A stretch of DNA of 64,000 nucleotides, taken from positions 4,140,501 to 4,204,500 of the forward strand of contig NZ_CP114286.1 of NCBI RefSeq assembly GCF_027111275.1, read 5' to 3'. Shown piece after piece: positions 51,932-60,125 of the stretch (positions within the stretch are counted from its first letter, which is position 1; every line of letters begins with the position of its first letter). Position numbers and translations under genes: made by a program. The notes beneath the pieces are model-generated. The model was given only the letters and a program-made list of their open reading frames with translations, did no database searches and was not told where the DNA came from. Origin of the DNA: Flavobacterium luteolum (GTDB lineage Bacteria > Bacteroidota > Bacteroidia > Flavobacteriales > Flavobacteriaceae).

Positions 51932-52083
51932 ATTTTTTGCTAGCATAAGCGTTTTGATGCGAACACAATTTAAATCAAATGCTTAGTTATATGTTAGAAC
52001 TTATCAGCTTTTTAAGATTAAGAAGCTGGTTTTGGCTATTTTAAGATGTTTAATGCTTTTTTAATAATTTAATAATAACAAGA

Positions 52084-52278
52084 ATGAAGAATAGATTTTT
52101 AATGTTCTTAACAATTGGCATCGCGCTTTTTGTTTTTTTTTACTTCTCTGATTACTATTTTAACTTAAATATTGGTGACACATATTACGTTATAAATTAT
52201 TTTTATCCAATACTAATTCTTTTGATAATTAGCAGTGTCGTTTACTTTTATAAACGAACTAAAGAAAAGAAAAGTTAG
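52084..52278 (+). CDS. Small two-helix membrane protein, 64 residues
   Basis: MKNRFLMFLTIGIALFVFFYFSD and a second helix (YPILILLIISSVVYFYKRTK) make up nearly the whole protein. Its end, ISSVVYFYKRTKEKKS, loosely recalls the ISSVY...KK end of the two preceding paralogues, so it may be a shortened or diverged relative; this is weak. It is followed by a good terminator, which likely ends the cluster. Confidence 0.6.
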   Translation: MKNRFLMFLTIGIALFVFFYFSDYYFNLNIGDTYYVINYFYPILILLIISSVVYFYKRTKEKKS

Positions 52279-52297
52279 AATATTTTTTCTTTATTGA

Positions 52298-52330
52298 TTA
52301 AAACCTCGAATGTATTTTCGAGGTTTTTTA
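52298..52330 (+). terminator. Intrinsic terminator ending the effector/membrane-protein cluster
   Basis: AAAACCTCGAA (52300-52310) pairs with TTCGAGGTTTT (52317-52327), followed by TTT. Confidence 0.85.
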
Positions 52331-52358
52331 TTTTAAAAAATTTTGCGGTTAAAAAAAA

Positions 52359-54086
52359 CTAAAGCACACGATTAACAGGATACTGCATATGCGCCTTTTC
52401 GTAATAAACTGAATGCTTATAAATCCAATCCAATTGCGCTTGCGAACTTTTAGCAAACTCGCGGTCGTTTTGTTTTTTAGCTTCTAATTCTGCTTTTAGA
52501 GATGGATTTTCTTTGAAAAGCTGTCCAGCAGTATCTTCAAAAATATATTCTGAGTAATGTTCTTTTTGCTGTAAAATAGGATCGAAGAAATTCCAGTTAA
52601 AGAACGAATCAACGCCTTCTGGTTCAAAAGCTTCTACAAGATATTTTACGCCTTTTTGGTTGGTTGGCACGATATAATCTCCTTTGGCAAAAGCCATTTT
52701 AACGATTTTAGAAGTTACGGTTGTGTTTCTATGCAAATAATGCCCTTCGTAAGCAGACGGAACGGTTTTGAAATCGGTAATTCTGTAGCTTTCGACTTCT
52801 ATAATCGTATCGTTTTTAATTGGTTTAAACGAGATATTATTGTTTTTCAAAAGATCAATAATATTCCAATATCCTCTTGGAACAATATAAGCCGTAGGAA
52901 TCACGACTTCTTTAACCGATTTAAATTCTTTAATGTACGGAACGTCTTTTTTATAAGGTTTGTTTCGGTCATAATACAAACGATTTCCCGTTGTAGCGTC
53001 ACTTTTTTTGTAACCTGCTTCATATCCTAAAAATGAAAAAGTGGTCGCTTTTGTACTGTCTAATTCCCATTTTAAAGTGTATGATTTTTTAGGCTGATAT
53101 TGCTCCAAATTCTTTATTCTTAAATCTTTAATTTTTTGATAATTAGCATCGGTAAAATCCAAAGTGGTTTTCATGTATTCGTAGGTCATTTTTACACGTT
53201 CGGCATATTTTTTCAGCATGTGTGTTTCGACTACAAAACCAATCGTATTAAACAGCGAAGTATAACCAGTTGTATATCGCGGACTATCTACAAACTGACC
53301 AAAACCTTTGTCTGGTGTATCTCTAAATGAATCGACATAAGGCGTAGTTTCGATCTTCTTTTTCTGAAGATCTTTTACCAAAGCCGGCATCATTTCGTTA
53401 TTCATAAAATCGCCCAAAACTGTTCCCAATTTATTATGCTGTGTCATGATATATGTCAGTTTGTATTGATAATCAGAACCGTTACTTACATGATTATCGA
53501 TAAAAACATCGGCATTTATTTTCTGGAAAATCTCCACGAAACTTTTTGTATTTCGAGTATCCGATTTCATTAAATCACGATTCAAATCGTAGTTTCTCGC
53601 ATTTCCTCTAAAACCATAAATTTCTGGTCCGTCCTGATTCGCGCGAGTTGTCGAATTTCGGTTTAAAGCACCACCAATATTATAAACTGGAATGGTAACC
53701 AAAACGGTATTTTTTGGAGCTTTCATTTTTCCTGTCGCCAAATCTCTGTAGAATTGCATTGTGGCATCGATTCCGTCAGGTTCTCCAGCGTGGATTCCGT
53801 TATTTACAAATAGAACCGCTTTCGTTTTCTGAATTTTATCAAAATCAAATTCCTTGTCAGGATTAAAGGTAATCATGTGCAAAGGTTCACCAGAATCTGT
53901 CAGTCCCATTTCTTTCATTTGAATCGTTGGGAAATCAGCAGCAAGCATCTTCCAGTAAGCGATAGTTTCCTGATACGAAGCAGATTGATTTCCGTTTCCT
54001 TTCTCAAAAAAGGTATCGTATTTCTTATTGTTTTGAGCGGAAATAGTGATGGTGAAAAGTGAAAAGAGAAATGTAAAAAGTTTCAT
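52359..54086 (-). CDS. M14 family zinc carboxypeptidase-like protein
   Basis: The start at 54086 gives the signal peptide MKLFTFLFSLFTITISAQ; the 18 codons before it are not needed. The 575-residue protein has the zinc motif HAGEPDG (HxxE) in VLFVNNGIHAGEPDGIDA and DVFIDNHVSNGSDYQY with the third zinc histidine. The C-terminal 200 residues are a separate beta-rich region ending in a helix. It is exported and probably degrades peptides in the periplasm. It is monocistronic. Confidence 0.88.
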   Translation of the reverse strand: MKLFTFLFSLFTITISAQNNKKYDTFFEKGNGNQSASYQETIAYWKMLAADFPTIQMKEMGLTDSGEPLHMITFNPDKEFDFDKIQKTKAVLFVNNGIHAGEPDGIDATMQFYRDLATGKMKAPKNTVLVTIPVYNIGGALNRNSTTRANQDGPEIYGFRGNARNYDLNRDLMKSDTRNTKSFVEIFQKINADVFIDNHVSNGSDYQYKLTYIMTQHNKLGTVLGDFMNNEMMPALVKDLQKKKIETTPYVDSFRDTPDKGFGQFVDSPRYTTGYTSLFNTIGFVVETHMLKKYAERVKMTYEYMKTTLDFTDANYQKIKDLRIKNLEQYQPKKSYTLKWELDSTKATTFSFLGYEAGYKKSDATTGNRLYYDRNKPYKKDVPYIKEFKSVKEVVIPTAYIVPRGYWNIIDLLKNNNISFKPIKNDTIIEVESYRITDFKTVPSAYEGHYLHRNTTVTSKIVKMAFAKGDYIVPTNQKGVKYLVEAFEPEGVDSFFNWNFFDPILQQKEHYSEYIFEDTAGQLFKENPSLKAELEAKKQNDREFAKSSQAQLDWIYKHSVYYEKAHMQYPVNRVL

Positions 54087-54169
54087 GGTTTTGGTTTTTT
54101 GATGGTCAAATATAATAGTTTTATTTGTTTCAGGTTTCAAGTTTCAGGTTTCATGTACTTTGTGTTTTT

Positions 54170-54405
54170 TTAACCGCAAAGCGCGCAAAGTTTTTTGTCT
54201 TTGAGGTTTTGTAAAAACGCAAAGTTCGCAAAGCTTTGAACATAAACTTTGTGAACTTTTCTTAAATCTTTGACATGATTTGTGTTTTTTAACCGCAAAG
54301 TACGCAAGGCTTTTTGTGTATGTGTTTTATAAAACGCAAAGTTCGCAAAGCTTTGTACATAAACTTTGTGAACTTTGCGTAAACCTTTGCGTGCTTTGCG
54401 GTTAA
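54170..54405. repeat. Two tandem copies of the TTAACCGCAAAG element
   Basis: Copy one begins at 54170 and copy two spans 54289-54405. The second is a full inverted repeat: TTAACCGCAAAG (54289-54300) with CTTTGCGGTTAA (54394-54405). Both contain GTTCGCAAAGCTTTG in the middle. They occupy most of the gene-free interval 54087-54428 and the second copy overlaps the helicase promoter. Confidence 0.8.
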
Positions 54406-54424
54406 AAAACTTTCCCTACTTTTG
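54395..54424 (+). promoter_or_regulatory. Promoter of the DEAD-box helicase gene, partly inside a repeat
   Basis: TTTG (54395-54398, in the right arm of the repeat), 18 bases, then TACTTTTG (54417-54424) match the consensus. The ATG follows 4 bases later, so the mRNA is probably leaderless. Confidence 0.65.
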
Positions 54425-54428
54425 CAGA

Positions 54429-55793
54429 ATGAATAAAAAACACCATTCCAACAATATACTTTCGAATTTAGGGATTGAAAGCCTGAACGAAATGCAGGAA
54501 ATGGCACACGATGCTATTTTAAACGAAAACAACGTTTTATTACTTTCTCCAACAGGATCTGGAAAAACGTTAGCGTTTTTGCTTCCTATTTTAGAATTGT
54601 TACAGCCTGAAATTCTTTCTGTTCAATGTTTGATTTTGGTTCCGTCACGCGAATTGGGGCTTCAAATTGAACAGGTTTGGAAAAAAATGGGAACGCAGTA
54701 CAAAGTAAATATTTGTTACGGCGGACATTCAATTGATACTGAAATAAAAAATTTAAGCAATCCGCCAGCGGTTTTAATTGGAACGCCTGGAAGAATTGCA
54801 GATCATATTGACAGAGATACTTTTAGAACGGATAAAATTCAAACTTTAATTTTAGACGAGTTTGATAAATCACTTCAATTAGGGTTTCACGAGCAAATGT
54901 CTTTTATCATTGGGAGATTACCAAAAGTCAATAAAAGAGTTTTAGTTTCAGCAACTTCAGATATCGAGATTCCGAAATATACACGAGTGGTAAACCCGAC
55001 GGTTTTAGATTTTATTCCAGAGGAAGAAGAAAAAGCCAATCTTTCGATGAAAATGGTGATTTCGCCATCAAAAGATAAACTGCAGAGTTTGTTCAATTTG
55101 ATTTGTTCGTTGAAATCAGAATCGGCTATTATCTTTTGTAATCACAGAGATGCTGCAGAACGTATTAGTGACACTTTAAACGAAAAAGGAATCTATTCAG
55201 TTTATTATCATGGCGGAATGGATCAAGAAGAACGTGAGCGTGCGCTGATTCAGTTTAGAAACGGAAGCGTAACATATTTGGTTACAACCGATTTGGCTGC
55301 CAGAGGTTTGGATATTCCAGAAATGAAACATGTTATTCATTATCATCTTCCGTTAAAAGAAGACGAGTTTACGCATAGAAACGGTCGTACGGCGCGTATG
55401 CAAGCAACAGGAACGGCATATATTATCATTCACGAAAGTGAAAAGCAATTGGATTATATAGATTATGAAATGAAGGTTTTGGATGTTGAAGGAAAAGTTT
55501 CGCTTCCGAATCCGCCTCAATTTCAGACTATTTACATCAGCGGCGGAAAGAAAACCAAGTTGAATAAATTTGATATCGTAGGATTCTTTTCTCAAAAAGG
55601 AAAATTAGAAAAAGACGATTTAGGTTTAATTGAAGTAAAAGATTTTGTTTCGTTTGCCGCAGTTAAATACAATAAAGTAAAAGAACTTCTGAAAAATATC
55701 AAAGATGAAAAAATGAAAGGCAAGAAGTTTAAAATCGAAGTTGCCCGTAATGTTATCAAAAAAGTAGAGGAGGAGAAGAAAGGGAAATATTGA
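54429..55793 (+). CDS. DEAD-box RNA helicase
   Basis: The start at 54429 (MNKKHHSNNILSNLG) follows the promoter directly; an ATG 54 bases upstream would lie inside the repeat and before the promoter. The 454-residue protein has LLSPTGSGKT (Walker A), LDEFDKS in place of DEAD, SATS, and HRNGRTARM in the second domain. It unwinds RNA duplexes using ATP, perhaps in ribosome assembly or cold adaptation. The DEFD variation is noteworthy but seen in related proteins. The C-terminal 90 residues are basic. Confidence 0.92.
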   Translation: MNKKHHSNNILSNLGIESLNEMQEMAHDAILNENNVLLLSPTGSGKTLAFLLPILELLQPEILSVQCLILVPSRELGLQIEQVWKKMGTQYKVNICYGGHSIDTEIKNLSNPPAVLIGTPGRIADHIDRDTFRTDKIQTLILDEFDKSLQLGFHEQMSFIIGRLPKVNKRVLVSATSDIEIPKYTRVVNPTVLDFIPEEEEKANLSMKMVISPSKDKLQSLFNLICSLKSESAIIFCNHRDAAERISDTLNEKGIYSVYYHGGMDQEERERALIQFRNGSVTYLVTTDLAARGLDIPEMKHVIHYHLPLKEDEFTHRNGRTARMQATGTAYIIIHESEKQLDYIDYEMKVLDVEGKVSLPNPPQFQTIYISGGKKTKLNKFDIVGFFSQKGKLEKDDLGLIEVKDFVSFAAVKYNKVKELLKNIKDEKMKGKKFKIEVARNVIKKVEEEKKGKY

Positions 55794-56013
55794 TTTTAGA
55801 TAATTAAGAGGAAGGATTCGAGAAGCAAGATATAGATATGAAGATTGGAATTTGTAATTTTAATTTTTGTTGTTTATTTTATTGTATTTCAATAGTTTAG
55901 AAGTATGTGGCTAAGTTTTGCAATTTTATGTTAAAAAAATAACGAATTGATAGGTGTTTTTTCAATATTTCTATGTTTTTTTGTGTTCGTAAAATTGTAA
56001 CCCCAAATACTAT

Positions 56014-56457
56014 ATGAAAAAGATTATTACTCTTGCCGCATTGTTTTTTACTTTTATTTCGTTTGCACAGGTTAAGGTTCTAGAAACAGTTCCTGTAGAA
56101 AAATTAGGAAAAGTAAATAACAACTACATTCAGAAAATTGGTGACGAATACACTGTGTATTACACTATCGTTCAAAGTGATGACGATTCGACTTTGAGAA
56201 AATTTTCATTTAAAAACATAGATAATGCTTATAATTCTTTATACAACATTATCATGGGCGGATTTACAGCTTCTCCGTTGTACGATATCAAATTAGAGTT
56301 ACCTAACAACTACATTTGGTTGCACTACACAGGAAATGTAGTTCCAGACAAAGCTACAGTTCAATTTATGGTTTCTGGTAAAGAAAGAGACGCAGCAACA
56401 AACAATGTTTCTGAGCCATTCGTAAAAGACCAAATCAATAAATTATTCCAGAAATAA
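56014..56457 (+). CDS. Exported hypothetical protein, 147 residues
   Basis: It has a signal peptide MKKIITLAALFFTFISFAQ and a single compact alpha/beta domain with no recognised family. There is no cysteine or metal-binding pattern in the mature part. It is monocistronic: 220 bases of AT-rich sequence precede it and a strong terminator follows. Probably periplasmic. Confidence 0.75.
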   Translation: MKKIITLAALFFTFISFAQVKVLETVPVEKLGKVNNNYIQKIGDEYTVYYTIVQSDDDSTLRKFSFKNIDNAYNSLYNIIMGGFTASPLYDIKLELPNNYIWLHYTGNVVPDKATVQFMVSGKERDAATNNVSEPFVKDQINKLFQK

Positions 56458-56481
56458 TTTTTCGTTAGAAACAATATATTT

Positions 56482-56517
56482 AAAAAGCCCGTTCAGTTTT
56501 ATGAACGGGCTTTTTTT
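56482..56517 (+). terminator. Intrinsic terminator of the exported hypothetical gene
   Basis: AAAAAGCCCGTTCA and TGAACGGGCTTTTT form a 14-bp stem with a long T-run. Confidence 0.9.
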
Positions 56518-56570
56518 TTGTTTCAAGTTTCAGGTTTCAAGTTTCAGGTTGATATACCTTGTTTTTGATT

Positions 56571-56716
56571 TTACCGCAATCCTGATAGCTATCGGGAGCA
56601 AAGTTTTTTTCTAATTTAAGGCTTTATAAAAGCACAAAGTTCGCAAAGCTTTGTGCATAAAACTTTGCGAACTTTGCGTTCCCGATAGCTATCGGGATTG
56701 TGTGCTTTGCGGTTAA
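56571..56716. repeat. TTACCGCAA element with the 18-bp palindrome nested in both arms
   Basis: The left arm TTACCGCAA is followed by TCCTGATAGCTATCGGGA (56580-56597) and GCAAAG. The right arm CTTTGCGGTTAA (56705-56716) is preceded by TCCCGATAGCTATCGGGA (56680-56697). The core has GTTCGCAAAGCTTTG. With CTAAGATTCTAAGG-type units near 56735 it fills the 317-bp gap before the PhnA-like gene. Confidence 0.8.
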
Positions 56717-56774
56717 ATTATTAGTATTCTAAAAAAGCTTAGAATCTTAGCATCTCAAAACCTCAGCACCTTTT

Positions 56775-57353
56775 TTAAATCTTCTTCACGTATTGTGTAA
56801 TAATCACAATCTGCTGTCCGTCTACTTTTCCTTCAATATATTCAGCGTTTTCGTGATCTAAACGGATGTTTCTAACAGCAGTTCCTTGTTTGGCAACCAT
56901 GCTCGAACCTTTAACTTTAAGATCTTTGATTAAAACAACCGAATCTCCGTGTTGTAGTACTACGCCGTTACTGTCACGGTGAACTAATTTATTTTCGTCA
57001 TCTTCGCCTTCTCCTGTTGCTTTTGCCCATTCTAGAGTGTCTTCATCTAAATACATCATATCAAGCAATTCTTGTGGCCACCCTGCTGAACGCATACGGC
57101 TTAACATTCTCCAAGCCACAACTTGTACTGGAATATTTTCGTTCCACATACTGTCGTTAAGGCATCTCCAGTGATTTAAATCAACATTGTCTGGATTTTC
57201 GATTTGGTCAATACAAGTGTTACAGGCAAATATAGCTTCATCAATTCCACCTTTTCTAGTTGGCAAAACTTGATAAACTTTTAAATTTTCTTCATTTCCG
57301 CAAAGTTCACATTTAGATCCGCTTCGTTTGCTTAATTCTCTCTCGATACTCAT
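56775..57353 (-). CDS. PhnA-domain (YjdM-like) zinc-ribbon protein
   Basis: The 192-residue protein has an N-terminal zinc ribbon (CELCGNEENLKVYQVLP and CNTC, four cysteines) and a C-terminal PhnA domain (VVLQHGDSVVLIKDLKVKG, QQIVIITQYVKK). The family was once linked to phosphonate use, but its real role is not settled. It lies upstream of coaD in reverse order with 75 bases between; both read leftward. Confidence 0.85.
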   Translation of the reverse strand: MSIERELSKRSGSKCELCGNEENLKVYQVLPTRKGGIDEAIFACNTCIDQIENPDNVDLNHWRCLNDSMWNENIPVQVVAWRMLSRMRSAGWPQELLDMMYLDEDTLEWAKATGEGEDDENKLVHRDSNGVVLQHGDSVVLIKDLKVKGSSMVAKQGTAVRNIRLDHENAEYIEGKVDGQQIVIITQYVKKI

Positions 57354-57427
57354 TATTTGATATTTGTTTTTAAAATGCGAAATTACTTATAATTTGCTTC
57401 GCTGGCAAGTTTTGTGTTTTGTTGTTT

Positions 57428-57886
57428 TTATTTCTTGACCCTAACTGCACTCGGAACCAGCATTTCATATTCGCCACCATGACGCAATACATCGCGAACA
57501 ATGCTCGAACTGATAAATGAGGTACTTGCAGCTGTCAGTAAGAAAACGGTTTCTATTTTCGAAAGTTTTCTGTTGGTGTGTGCAATGGCTTTTTCAAATT
57601 CGAAATCGGCTGGGTTACGCAGGCCTCTTAAGATGAAATTGGCTTTTTCTTTTTTAGCGAGATCAATCGTTAATCCTTCATAAGTAATCACAGAAACTTT
57701 TGGTTCGTCTTTGAAGGTTTCTTCAATAAAGCGTTTTCTTTCTTCTAAAGAAAACATGTATTTTTTTTCGGCATTTACGCCAATAGCAATTATAATTTCG
57801 TCAAATAAAGGAATGGCTCTTTTGATAATGTCTTCGTGTCCTAATGTAATTGGGTCAAATGATCCTGGGAATATGGCTTTTCGCAT
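57428..57886 (-). CDS. coaD: Phosphopantetheine adenylyltransferase
   Basis: Transfers AMP to 4'-phosphopantetheine in coenzyme A synthesis. The 152-residue protein has the nucleotidyl-transferase motif GSFDPITLGHEDII near residue 8 with the HxGH-type site, and LLTAASTSFISSSIVRDV as the conserved C-terminal ISSS motif. It is preceded by the YetF-like gene with a repeat-filled gap of 87 bases. Confidence 0.95.
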   Translation of the reverse strand: MRKAIFPGSFDPITLGHEDIIKRAIPLFDEIIIAIGVNAEKKYMFSLEERKRFIEETFKDEPKVSVITYEGLTIDLAKKEKANFILRGLRNPADFEFEKAIAHTNRKLSKIETVFLLTAASTSFISSSIVRDVLRHGGEYEMLVPSAVRVKK

Positions 57887-57973
57887 TTTTTTAAGGTTCT
57901 AAGGTTCTGAGATGCTAAGATTCTAAGCTTGATTATGATTATGATGAATCTTATTTTTTTTTTTAGAATTTGT

Positions 57974-58666
57974 TTAAGTGATTCTTTTTGAATTGATTGC
58001 TTTTACCCATTCGTCTTTGTGGCAGATTTCGCAGTTTGCAGTTCCTTTTGGCAACTCTTGTGTATGTCCGCAGAAAGAACAAGCATAGATTCCGTTGGTT
58101 GGAATTAATTTGCTCTTAGAGTTAAATAAAGAAGGTAAAATAGGCAATCCGTATTTTACTTTTTCGTCGGGATAAAAAAATACGCTTATTTCTCCGCTTG
58201 GTTCTATAAAAGCATGTTTTACTTGTCCTAAATGTTCGATTGATTTTACACGAAGTTCTGAGAAAAATTCATCTTGTGCTAAAGTTTCTTTTTTAAAACT
58301 CGATATAGAAAATTTTCCATCATTAATTAAACATTCGGTTTTACCTTCTATAAACTCTTCGAATTTTTTGCTTTTTCCAGTAAGCCATGTCACAGAACGG
58401 TACAAGATAATAATGACCAAAAAGACAATTGCTGCCGGAATGATTCCGACATCTTCATAAAACATAGGATCGCCAGCAGCAGAGCCTAATGCAATAATGA
58501 TTACGGTTTCAAAAATTGATAATTGTTTTACACCTCGTTTACCAGCCAATTTTAATGTTAGCAATAAAATAGTGAACATTACTGTCGAACGAAATATTAC
58601 TTCCAAAAGGAAAACTTCTGGCAATTCATTAAAAAAAAGTCTATTCCATTCGAAGATTTCTTTCAT
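57974..58666 (-). CDS. YetF-like (DUF421) membrane protein with C-terminal zinc ribbon
   Basis: The 230-residue protein has three N-terminal hydrophobic helices, a cytoplasmic DUF421 domain (EGKTECLINDGKFSISSFKKETLAQDEFFSELR), and an additional C-terminal ribbon, CSFCGHTQELPKGTANCEIC, with four cysteines that could bind zinc. The shorter relative at 18880 lacks this ribbon. Function unknown. It is near coaD and ddl but separated from both by repeats. Confidence 0.85.
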   Translation of the reverse strand: MKEIFEWNRLFFNELPEVFLLEVIFRSTVMFTILLLTLKLAGKRGVKQLSIFETVIIIALGSAAGDPMFYEDVGIIPAAIVFLVIIILYRSVTWLTGKSKKFEEFIEGKTECLINDGKFSISSFKKETLAQDEFFSELRVKSIEHLGQVKHAFIEPSGEISVFFYPDEKVKYGLPILPSLFNSKSKLIPTNGIYACSFCGHTQELPKGTANCEICHKDEWVKAINSKRIT

Positions 58667-58670
58667 TTTC

Positions 58671-58832
58671 TTAAGGTGCTAAGGTTCTTAGATTCTAAGG
58701 GATTAAATTTTTTTAGGTTCAAAGGCACAGAGTGACAAATGCTCAAAGCTAAAAGGCTTCGATTTCGTTCAGCCTGAGAATGTAAAAAACAAGGTGCTAA
58801 AATCTTAGAATCTTAGCACCTCAGTATCTTAG
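58671..58832. repeat. CTAAGATTCTAAGG inverted-repeat element between the YetF-like gene and ddl
   Basis: Left arm AAGGTGCTAAGGTTCTTAG (from 58673) and right arm CTTAGAATCTTAGCACCT (from 58804) are complementary with two mismatches. The central part contains GGTTCAAAGGCACAGAG and TTCGTTCAGCCTGAG fragments of other repeats. It fills the spacer. Confidence 0.7.
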
Positions 58833-58835
58833 CAT

Positions 58836-59807
58836 CTATTTTAAAGCTAACTCAATTGCATTTGTGAACAAATCTTCTAGTGAAATTCCGGCTGCTTTTG
58901 CTTGCTGCGGAATTAAACTTTCGGTTGTTAAACCTGGAATAGTGTTCATTTCCAGCATGTGTGGTTCGTCGTTTACGATAATGAATTCGCTTCTTGAGAA
59001 ACCTTTCATTTTTAAAACTTCGTAAGCGCGTTTTGCTGTTTCGCTTACTTTTTTAGTCAATTCGTCAGAGATTCTTGCTGGCGTGATTTCCTGTGATTTC
59101 CCTTCGTATTTTGCTTCGTAATCGAAGAAATCATTGTCTGATACAATTTCTGTAATTGGCAATACTTTAATTTCTCCCTGATAGTTAATTACACCAACAG
59201 AAACTTCTGTTCCATCAAGGAAACTTTCTATGATGATTTCATTGTCTTCTTTGTAAGCCACTTCAATCGCAATTGGAAGTTCAGCTTCGGTTTTTACTTT
59301 TGAGATTCCGAAACTTGAACCTGCTTTGTTTGGTTTTACGAAACATGGCAATCCAACTTTTTTAACGATTTCGGCTGTATTGATTTCGTCTCCTTTGTTT
59401 AGATAATAAGAAACTGCTGTTTTGATTCCGTATGGCTTTAAAACAGATAATAAATCTCTTTTATTGAATGTTAATGCCGATTGGTAATAATCGCAAGAAG
59501 ATTGTGGCATGCCGATTAATTCAAAGTAAGCTTGCATTAATCCGTCTTCGCCCGGAGTTCCGTGAATGGCGTTGAAAACACAGTCAAAAGTAATTTTCTC
59601 GCCGTTTACTGTTACAGAAAAGTCATTTTTATCGATTGGGAATTCGGCATCGTTTTGGTCTACATAAACCCATTTTTCTTTGAAAATGTGAATGCGGAAT
59701 CTGTTGTATTTTGTTTTGTCAAGATATTGATACACGACATTCCCGCTGATTAATGATATTTTGTATTCGCTGGAATAGCCGCCCATGATGATGGCAATGT
59801 TTTTCAT
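58836..59807 (-). CDS. ddl: D-alanine--D-alanine ligase
   Basis: Makes the D-Ala-D-Ala dipeptide for peptidoglycan. The 323-residue ATP-grasp protein starts with the typical MKNIAIIMGGYSSEYKISLIS, has HGTPGEDGLMQAYFELIGMPQSS, PCFVKPNKAGSSFGISKV (ATP lysine) and HMLEMNTIPGLTTESLIPQQA (metal-binding residues). It is divergent from the PASTA protein gene with a 318-bp repeat-rich spacer, and both products concern the cell wall. Confidence 0.95.
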   Translation of the reverse strand: MKNIAIIMGGYSSEYKISLISGNVVYQYLDKTKYNRFRIHIFKEKWVYVDQNDAEFPIDKNDFSVTVNGEKITFDCVFNAIHGTPGEDGLMQAYFELIGMPQSSCDYYQSALTFNKRDLLSVLKPYGIKTAVSYYLNKGDEINTAEIVKKVGLPCFVKPNKAGSSFGISKVKTEAELPIAIEVAYKEDNEIIIESFLDGTEVSVGVINYQGEIKVLPITEIVSDNDFFDYEAKYEGKSQEITPARISDELTKKVSETAKRAYEVLKMKGFSRSEFIIVNDEPHMLEMNTIPGLTTESLIPQQAKAAGISLEDLFTNAIELALK

Positions 59808-59937
59808 GTTTTTGTTTCAGGTTTTAATTTGTTTCAAGTTTCAGGTTTGCGGTAAATCGTTTAAATCTGTTTTGAAACTTTATTTTATATGATTTTTTAA
59901 TAAATAACGTTCTTATGAAATAGAGTGCCCTAGTCCT

Positions 59938-60007
59938 GATAGGAGCGGCATCCTTTTGTGCCGGTGTTCGGCGCAAAAGATACAGCGGATAGCAGGAAGC
60001 AGCTCCT
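59938..60007. repeat. Structured repeat with 11-bp hairpin and outer stem
   Basis: CTTTTGTGCCG (59953-59963) pairs with CGGCGCAAAAG (59969-59979), one wobble, loop GTGTT. Outer AGGAGC (59941-59946) pairs with GCTCCT (60002-60007). GATAGGAGC (59938-59946) and GCGGATAGC (59985-59993) are reverse complements of the flanks of the 48994 element. It lies in the gene-free region 59808-60125 between ddl and the PASTA gene, with GTTTCAGG-type repeats beside ddl. Confidence 0.65.
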
Positions 60008-60097
60008 GAAAATTATCCTTCGGCTTTGCTCGGGATGACCATCATGGCACTTTCTTGTTTTAAACAAAATTATCATTTTTTTTGAAACGAAATACTT

Positions 60098-60105
60098 TAT
60101 CTTTG
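60098..60105 (+). promoter_or_regulatory. -7 box of the PASTA-rluD operon
   Basis: TATCTTTG is an exact consensus match, 20 bases before the ATG at 60126. No -33 box at normal spacing was found. Confidence 0.5.
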
Positions 60106-60125
60106 TCGCTATTAAAAATAAATTT

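Noticed and set aside
54375..54428. Upstream start for the DEAD-box helicase
   Set aside because: It lies within the repeat arm and upstream of the TACTTTTG box, so it would not be in the mRNA.
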